From: JAIVJM01 sp035761505
GTDB lineage: Bacteria > Acidobacteriota > Blastocatellia > Pyrinomonadales > Pyrinomonadaceae
Reading direction: 5' to 3'
NCBI GenBank assembly: GCA_035761505.1
Contig: DASTQX010000374.1
Location: 1 to 11,255 of the forward strand
Length of the DNA: 11,255 nucleotides
The notes under the pieces were generated by a model. The model worked only from the letters and a program-made list of their open reading frames with translations, was not told where the DNA came from and did no database searches. Shown here piece by piece: positions 6,235-11,255 of this stretch. A program made the translations under genes and the position numbers. Within the stretch, counting starts at the first letter, position 1; each line of letters begins with the position of its first letter.

Positions 6235-9200
6235 GCGCGCCCAGAAAAATCACGAACCCCTTTCCGGGACTCCGCCCCTTCGAGACCGAGGAGTACCGCC
6301 TCTTCTTCGGGCGTGAGGGCCAGTCCGACGCTCTGCTCGAACGGCTCAGTCGCGCGCACTTCCTCGCCGTCGTCGGCACGTCGGGGAGCGGCAAGTCTTC
6401 GCTCGTCCGCGCGGGGATGCTGCCCGCGCTGCGCGGCGGGATGATGGCGGGCGCGGGCTCCGGCTGGCGCATCGCCGTCATGCGACCGGGCAACGACCCC
6501 TTCGGCGAACTCGCCGAAGCGCTCGGCCAGGAGGACGTTCTGCGCGGCGCGGGCGGAGGCTTGCCGCCCGCCGAAGGCCGCGCCGTCATCGAGGCGACGT
6601 TGCGCGGCGGCTCGCTCGGTCTGGTCGGCGCGGCGCGCGGCGCGCGGCTCTCCGAACACGAAAAGCTGCTCGTCGTCGTTGACCAGTTCGAGGAGTTGTT
6701 CCGCTTCCGCGCGGCGCGGCCCGCGTCGAGCACCGGCGACGACGCCTCGGCCTTCGTCAAGCTCCTGCTCGAAGCCGCGCGCCAGCGCGAGATGCCCATC
6801 TACGTCGTCCTGACGATGCGCTCGGACTTCCTCGGCGACTGTGCGCAGTTTCAGGGCTTGCCCGAAGCCATCAACGACGGCCAGTACCTCATCCCGCGCA
6901 TGACGCGCGACGAGCGGCGCGTCGCCATCACCGGCCCCGTCGGCGTGACGCGCGGCAAGATGACCGAGCCTCTGGTCAACCGGCTGCTCAACGACGTGGG
7001 CGACAACCCCGACCAACTCCCCATCCTGCAACACGCGCTGATGCGGACGTGGGACTACTGGGCCGCGCACCGGCGCGAACGCGAGCCCATCGGCCTCGAA
7101 CACTACGAGGCCATCGGCACGATGTCGGACGCGCTCTCGCTCCACGCCGACGAGGCTTGGGACGAGTTGCCGGACGAGCGCAGCCGCCTCATCGCCGAAC
7201 TGCTCTTCAAGGCGCTCACCGAGCGCGGCGCGGACAACCGCGAGATCCGACGCCCGACGCGCCTTTCCGAAATCCGCGCCATCACCGGGGCGTCCGCGGA
7301 GGAAGCCGTCTCGGTCATCGAAATCTTTCGCCGCGCGGGCCGCTCGTTCCTGATGCCGCCCGCCGGGACTCCGCTCGCACCCGAAACCGTCATTGACATC
7401 TCGCACGAGAGCCTTATCCGCAACTGGGAGCGCCTCAAGAAGTGGGTGGACGAGGAGGCACAGTCGGCGCGCATCTATCGCCGCGTGGCCGAGGCCGCGA
7501 CGCTCTACCGCGCCGGTCAGGAGAGCCTCGTCGCGGGCGCGGGGCTACAGGTGGCGCTCGACTGGCGCGAGAAGGCACGGCCCAACGCCGCCTGGGCGGC
7601 CCGCTATCACCCGGAGTACGCCGGGGCCATGACGTTCCTCGACGAGAGCAAGGCGGCGGAGGACGCCGCCGCCGCCGAGCGCGAGCGGCAACTCGAAGAG
7701 CAACTGGCGCGCGAGCACCGCGAGTTGGAACAGGCGCAGCGCTTCGCCGCCGAGCAGCAGCGCGCCGCCCAACGCCTGCGCCGCATGATGTTCGGCCTCG
7801 TCCTCGTCTCCCTCCTCGCCCTCGGCGCGGCGGGCGGGGCCGTCTATGCGATGTCGAAGGCGCGTTCCAGCGAGGTGCTCGCGCGGAGCCTCAACGAAGA
7901 CCTCAAGTCGAGTCTCCAACAGGTAAGCGACGCGCGCGCCGACGCCGACCGGCGGCGCGTCGAGGCCGAGGCGGCGAGCGCGCGGGCCGACGAAGCGCGC
8001 GCGCAGGCCGAGGCCGACGAGGCGCGCGCGCAGGCCGCCGAGGACAAGGCGGAAGAGGCGAGCGTCGAGGCGCGCAAGCAGGCCGAACTGGCGAAGGCCG
8101 AAGCGGCGAAGGCCCGCAGCGAGCAGCAACGGGCCGAGAACGCGAAGCAGCAGGCCGAGGCGGCGCGGCAGCGGGCCGAGGCCGAGCACCAGCGAGCCGA
8201 CAAGCAGGCGCAGGTCATCCAGATATCACAGCAGGCCAACGAGGATTTCCGCGAGGGCTCGGCGGCAGCCGAGCGGAGGGAATACAAGGAGGCCGCCGAA
8301 AACTTCGACGCGGCCATCCAAAGGTTCGAGCAAATCCTGCAACTCGAACGCGAGGGCCGACTCTTCGAGGGCGAAGAAGGATTAGCGGAGGGCGGCGGAC
8401 GCCGCGCCTTGTACAGGGCCGCCGTGACCGAAGGCATGGCGGACGCCTACGTCCAGCGCGGGAGCGTCAACTTCGACGCGTGGAAGTCTCACGGCCCGCT
8501 CGAAGAGAACTCCGTCCAACGGGCCATGCTCTATTTCGACAAGGCCGCCGACCTCTACAACAGTTATGACGTGGCGGCCCCCGACAAGGCCGCCGGGGCC
8601 GCCTTCACGCTCGGCGAACTGCTCAACAAGTTCGCCGACGACCCAAGCAAGGTCTTCGCCACGTCGTTTGACCGCCGGCAGGGCATCCTCCACCTCATCT
8701 CGTGGAAGCCCGCCCTCCTCGCTTCCGCCATGGAGCGCAATCCGATTGACGAGGAACGGCTCAGGCGGGACGCCGCCTTCCGCTACCGCCGCGCCTTCGA
8801 GCATTACAAGCAGGCGGGCGACCGCGCGGGGATGATGGACACGGCTTACAAGATCGGGAGCTTTTACAGCCGCTTCGCGGGCGCGGACGACCAGCGGCAG
8901 GCCGTCCGATTTTTCGAGGAGCTGCGAGCACTCTTGCCGGAGGACGCCGACTCCGCGCGCCTCTCCTTGCGGCTCGGAGAACTGTATCTGGCCCTCGGCG
9001 ACAAGGCCAAGTCCGACGAATACTTCGAGCAGGCTGTCCACGGCATCATTAGACACGAGAAGAACGTCGCGGCGGACAGGGCTTACGTGCTGGCCGGTGA
9101 CGCGCTGGCGAAGCCCTCCTCCCTGACGTTCTACGAAAAAGCGTTGGAGGCTAACAAAGTCACGGGCGACCTCAAAACGCGGGCCGACGCGCTCTCAAGA

Positions 9201-9668
9201 ATCAGCGATCTTCACCGTGCGGCGGGCGACGAAGCGGCGGCGGCGCGGTACTCCCGGCAATCCTTCGAGTCCTTCAAGCAGGCTTACGAGCGCGGCGACC
9301 TTAAGGACAACACCGAAGCCCTCCTTGCCCTCGGCTCGCGGGCCATCGGCGAGAAGGACTATCAACTCGCGCTCGGAGCCCTGAGCCGCCATCTTGAGGT
9401 TGACCCGCGCACAGCCGGGGTTTATAGAAACGAGCCGAGGGCGTACCTCCAACTGGGCGAGGTCTATTACCTCACGAATCAGCCGGAGAAGGCTTTGGAG
9501 TTTTACGAGAGAGGGCTCTGGTCAGGCTGCCGGGACGCCTTGCACGGGATGAACCCTGACGCGTCCCGCGCCGTGGAGAACATCCAAAAAATAAAAGAGC
9601 ACTTGCGGCGGCAGGGCACAACTCAGCCGCAGGCTCCGGCGCGTCGGCAGCCGTCGCCGAAGCCCTGA
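6231..9668 (+). CDS. nSTAND1 NTPase with membrane helix, coiled coil and TPR-like C-terminus
   Basis: The 1145-residue protein opens with the nSTAND1 signature NPFPGLRPFETEEYRLFFGRE (9-29). Walker A is GTSGSGKS (49-56, Lys55), Walker B is LLVVVDQFEELF (146-157, Asp151), and a sensor arginine is likely in TMRSDF (Arg197). LPILQHALMRTW (263-274) and DISHESLIRNWERLKKW (389-405) mark the helical and winged-helix parts of a STAND switch. A coiled coil (about 477-518) leads to a basic RLRR and one membrane helix (521-541). A long Ala/Glu/Arg/Gln coiled coil (566-662) and TPR-like helical repeats (about 672-1125) follow; the clearest is AYLQLGEVYYLTNQPEKALE (1071-1090). STAND proteins oligomerise on ligand sensing with NTP binding. 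By the positive-inside rule the NTPase is cytoplasmic and the TPR part outside. The GTG start overlaps the TIR stop codon. Codon use changes sharply after residue 664. nSTAND1 proteins more often end in WD40 repeats. Confidence 0.93.
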   Translation: MSAPRKITNPFPGLRPFETEEYRLFFGREGQSDALLERLSRAHFLAVVGTSGSGKSSLVRAGMLPALRGGMMAGAGSGWRIAVMRPGNDPFGELAEALGQEDVLRGAGGGLPPAEGRAVIEATLRGGSLGLVGAARGARLSEHEKLLVVVDQFEELFRFRAARPASSTGDDASAFVKLLLEAARQREMPIYVVLTMRSDFLGDCAQFQGLPEAINDGQYLIPRMTRDERRVAITGPVGVTRGKMTEPLVNRLLNDVGDNPDQLPILQHALMRTWDYWAAHRREREPIGLEHYEAIGTMSDALSLHADEAWDELPDERSRLIAELLFKALTERGADNREIRRPTRLSEIRAITGASAEEAVSVIEIFRRAGRSFLMPPAGTPLAPETVIDISHESLIRNWERLKKWVDEEAQSARIYRRVAEAATLYRAGQESLVAGAGLQVALDWREKARPNAAWAARYHPEYAGAMTFLDESKAAEDAAAAERERQLEEQLAREHRELEQAQRFAAEQQRAAQRLRRMMFGLVLVSLLALGAAGGAVYAMSKARSSEVLARSLNEDLKSSLQQVSDARADADRRRVEAEAASARADEARAQAEADEARAQAAEDKAEEASVEARKQAELAKAEAAKARSEQQRAENAKQQAEAARQRAEAEHQRADKQAQVIQISQQANEDFREGSAAAERREYKEAAENFDAAIQRFEQILQLEREGRLFEGEEGLAEGGGRRALYRAAVTEGMADAYVQRGSVNFDAWKSHGPLEENSVQRAMLYFDKAADLYNSYDVAAPDKAAGAAFTLGELLNKFADDPSKVFATSFDRRQGILHLISWKPALLASAMERNPIDEERLRRDAAFRYRRAFEHYKQAGDRAGMMDTAYKIGSFYSRFAGADDQRQAVRFFEELRALLPEDADSARLSLRLGELYLALGDKAKSDEYFEQAVHGIIRHEKNVAADRAYVLAGDALAKPSSLTFYEKALEANKVTGDLKTRADALSRISDLHRAAGDEAAAARYSRQSFESFKQAYERGDLKDNTEALLALGSRAIGEKDYQLALGALSRHLEVDPRTAGVYRNEPRAYLQLGEVYYLTNQPEKALEFYERGLWSGCRDALHGMNPDASRAVENIQKIKEHLRRQGTTQPQAPARRQPSPKP
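7989..8042 (+). repeat. 27-nt direct repeat in the coiled-coil coding region
   Basis: Two adjacent 27-nt copies encode DEARAQAEA and DEARAQAAE (residues 587-604). They are nearly identical and reflect expansion of the coiled coil by tandem duplication. Further looser copies of the EAxxARAxA pattern surround them. Confidence 0.75.
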
Positions 9669-9689
9669 GCCGGTCGCCCCGCCCGACCC

Positions 9690-10091
9690 ATGACAGAATC
9701 TCTTTTTTCAGGTAGCTTTACCATCTCCGACATTTCAAAGCGGCGCGCTGGCTTCGTCCGGCGCGGAGGTCTGTCGAAAGCCTTGGGTATCGAAGTCGAA
9801 TACTGGGACGAACCCGCCCCGCCCGACGCGCGCACGCTGCGCCGGAGGATGGAGCGCGAAGGGTATAGCGTCTTCGAGTGGGCCGACAGGCCCGGCGCTT
9901 ACTACCCGCCGCACAGTCATCCCGAAGACCAGTCGCACTGGGTCGTGAGCGGCGCGCTGACCCTGATTGTCGGAGGCGAAGAGTACACGCTCAAGGCGGG
10001 CGACCGGGACTTCCTCCCGGCTTGGACGGAGCACGAGGCGCGCGTCGAGGGCGGCGAAGCGGCGGTCTATCTGATAGGCTCGAAGGACTGA
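9690..10091 (+). CDS. Single-domain cupin protein
   Basis: The 133-residue protein ends in a cupin beta-barrel. The first cupin motif is HSHPEDQSHWVVSG (75-88), with His75, His77 and an acidic residue (Glu79 or Asp80) as probable metal ligands. The second is AGDRDFLPAWTEHEA (103-117), with His115 as the fourth ligand. The usual glutamate three residues after the second histidine is Asp80 here. The N-terminal 65 residues have no recognised fold. The reaction is unknown, since cupins include dioxygenases, isomerases and binding proteins. The gene lies 21 nt after the nSTAND gene with no clear ribosome binding site, so it may be co-transcribed with that operon. Its stop codon overlaps the polymerase start (TGATG), tying it more firmly to the downstream gene. 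Confidence 0.85.
   Translation: MTESLFSGSFTISDISKRRAGFVRRGGLSKALGIEVEYWDEPAPPDARTLRRRMEREGYSVFEWADRPGAYYPPHSHPEDQSHWVVSGALTLIVGGEEYTLKAGDRDFLPAWTEHEARVEGGEAAVYLIGSKD
10083..10087 (+). promoter_or_regulatory. Ribosome binding site at the cupin-polymerase junction
   Basis: AAGGA lies only 3 nt before the polymerase ATG at 10091, inside the cupin's last codons. The spacing is short, so the TGATG reinitiation overlap probably matters more than direct recruitment. Confidence 0.45.
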
Positions 10092-11255
10092 TGGAAGAAC
10101 TCAAATACACTCTGGTCAAGACGCCGGAAGAGCTGGCCTCGGCCATCGAAAATCTTTCGCCGCAGCCCGCGCTCGGCTTCGACGCCGAGACGACCTCGCT
10201 CGACCCCTTCGATCAGGCGAAGGGGACGCGCCTCCGGCTCGTGCAGTTCGCCGCGCCCAACTCGACCTACGTCTTCGACCTCGACCGCATCGTCCCCGAA
10301 GGCACGCGCGGGACGCGCGCCGAAGAGCTTAGCGGCTCCGTGGCGCTCGACCCCTTGCGCCGCCTGCTCGCCGCCCGCGCGCCCGTCAAGATCGCGCACA
10401 ACGCGAAGTTCGACGCCAAGTGGGTGAGGGCTTTCCTCGGCGTCGAGCTGTGCGGCGAGTTCGACTCGCGCACCAACTCGAACGGCGCGGAGCGCGTCGA
10501 GCGCGGCGGCCTCTTCGACACGATGCTCGCCAGTCAGGTCGTCTCCGCCGGTGAGCAGGAAGACCGCCACAGCCTCGAAGCCGTCGTCGGGCGCTACCTC
10601 GACCGCGCCGTGGACAAGTCGCAGCAGGTGAGCGACTGGGGCGGCGAGCTTTCGCCCGCGCAGCTCGAATACGCGGCGCGCGACGCGGCGCTGCTCCTGC
10701 CCTTGCGCGACAAGCTGGTCGAAGCTCTGCGCTCGGCCTCGCTCGGTCGCTGCGCGCAGCTCGAATTCGAGTGCGTCGTGCCGGTCGCCACTTTGGAACT
10801 CAACGGCATCTTCCTCGACAAAGAGCGCTGGCGCGAACAGCTCGCCGTCGTCGAGAAGCGCCGCGCCGTCCTCGCCGAAGAGTTGCAAGTGATGCTCGCC
10901 GAAGAGTCGCCGCAGCAATCCTTCTTCGGCCCGACGCGCCTCGACATCAACCTCGACTCGCACGTCCAACTGACCCGCGCCTTGCAGCGGCGCGGCATCG
11001 AACTGCCCGACGGCACACGCAACTGGAAACTCCAACCGCTCGCCGAGAAGCACGCCGAGATCAAGACGCTCCTCGAATATCGCACCGTCCAGAAGGCACT
11101 GACGAGCTACGGCGAGAACATCCTCGAAGAGATCAAGCCCGCCACGGGCCGCCTCCACGCCAACTTCCATCAAATCGGAGCGCCGACCGGGCGCATGGCC
11201 TGCACGCAGCCGAACATTCAACAAGTTCCGCACGCGCATGAGTACCGCCGATGCT
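10091..11255 (+). CDS. Family A DNA polymerase with 3'-5' exonuclease, no 5' nuclease (partial)
   Basis: The 388 codons are open to the right edge, so the polymerase catalytic motifs lie outside. The protein begins directly with the proofreading exonuclease: motif I FDAETTSL (Asp31, Glu33), motif II HNAKFD (Asn104, Asp108) and motif III YAARD (Tyr194, Asp198). These match the four catalytic carboxylates of Klenow fragment (Asp355, Glu357, Asp424, Asp501), so proofreading should work. About 18 extra residues (122-139) separate motif II from LFDTMLAS. The thumb region and the conserved TGRMACTQPNIQQVP (366-380, TGRLSSSDPNLQNIP in DNA polymerase I) confirm family A. The 5' flap nuclease of ordinary PolA is absent at the N-terminus, and the upstream gene is a cupin. 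Likely roles are repair or gap-filling synthesis beside a full-length PolA elsewhere, which is inference. The start is set by the TGATG overlap. Confidence 0.92.
   Translation, partial: MEELKYTLVKTPEELASAIENLSPQPALGFDAETTSLDPFDQAKGTRLRLVQFAAPNSTYVFDLDRIVPEGTRGTRAEELSGSVALDPLRRLLAARAPVKIAHNAKFDAKWVRAFLGVELCGEFDSRTNSNGAERVERGGLFDTMLASQVVSAGEQEDRHSLEAVVGRYLDRAVDKSQQVSDWGGELSPAQLEYAARDAALLLPLRDKLVEALRSASLGRCAQLEFECVVPVATLELNGIFLDKERWREQLAVVEKRRAVLAEELQVMLAEESPQQSFFGPTRLDINLDSHVQLTRALQRRGIELPDGTRNWKLQPLAEKHAEIKTLLEYRTVQKALTSYGENILEEIKPATGRLHANFHQIGAPTGRMACTQPNIQQVPHAHEYRRC

Noticed and set aside
6144..7406. Long minus-strand open frame (420 codons) opposite the start of the nSTAND gene
   Set aside because: It is a low-information Arg/Ala/Gly/Val translation, and the opposite strand encodes the nSTAND1 signature and Walker motifs in frame.
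10067..11239. Long minus-strand open frame (390 codons) opposite the polymerase
   Set aside because: It has no domain character. The plus strand holds the exonuclease motifs and the polymerase TGR motif.

Overview
The window is about 11 kb of GC-rich bacterial chromosome with a strong preference for G or C at the third codon position. An Oar-type TonB-dependent receptor with an N-terminal carboxypeptidase-regulatory-like domain, short AGTCAGA-type heptamer repeats and the overall protein flavour suggest an Acidobacteriota genome, perhaps Blastocatellia. That placement is inference; no rRNA or other phylogenetic marker is present.

Layout. (1) Positions 1-1821, minus strand: N-terminal 607 codons of a large outer-membrane receptor that runs off the left edge. 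(2) 1822-2250: divergent intergenic region. (3) 2251-4392, plus strand: queF (preQ1 synthesis for queuosine tRNA modification), a heptamer repeat tract, a two-helix membrane miniprotein and an MFS transporter. (4) 4393-4587: intergenic region holding the best promoter in the window, TTGACA-18 nt-TATACA, with a perfect 12-bp palindrome over the -10 element. (5) 4588-9668: a two-gene operon joined by a GTGA overlap. It encodes a TIR / DUF4062-like / TIR-like protein and a 1145-residue nSTAND1 NTPase with one membrane helix, a long coiled coil and a TPR-like C-terminus. (6) 9690-11255: a small cupin protein and, through a TGATG overlap, a family A DNA polymerase with an intact-looking proofreading domain but no 5' nuclease. 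The polymerase runs off the right edge.

The centrepiece is the TIR-nSTAND operon. A STAND NTPase is a sensor and signal-amplifying switch. TIR domains with the catalytic glutamate commonly consume NAD+ or make cyclic-ADP-ribose-type signals. The pair therefore looks like a membrane-anchored signalling or conflict (possibly anti-phage) module with its own regulated promoter. Its NTPase gene shows an abrupt codon-usage change where the coiled coil gives way to the TPR region, suggesting that the sensor end was exchanged. The other genes look like ordinary housekeeping or transport genes, and no functional link between them and the operon can be shown from sequence. No tRNA, rRNA, CRISPR array or insertion sequence was recognised.
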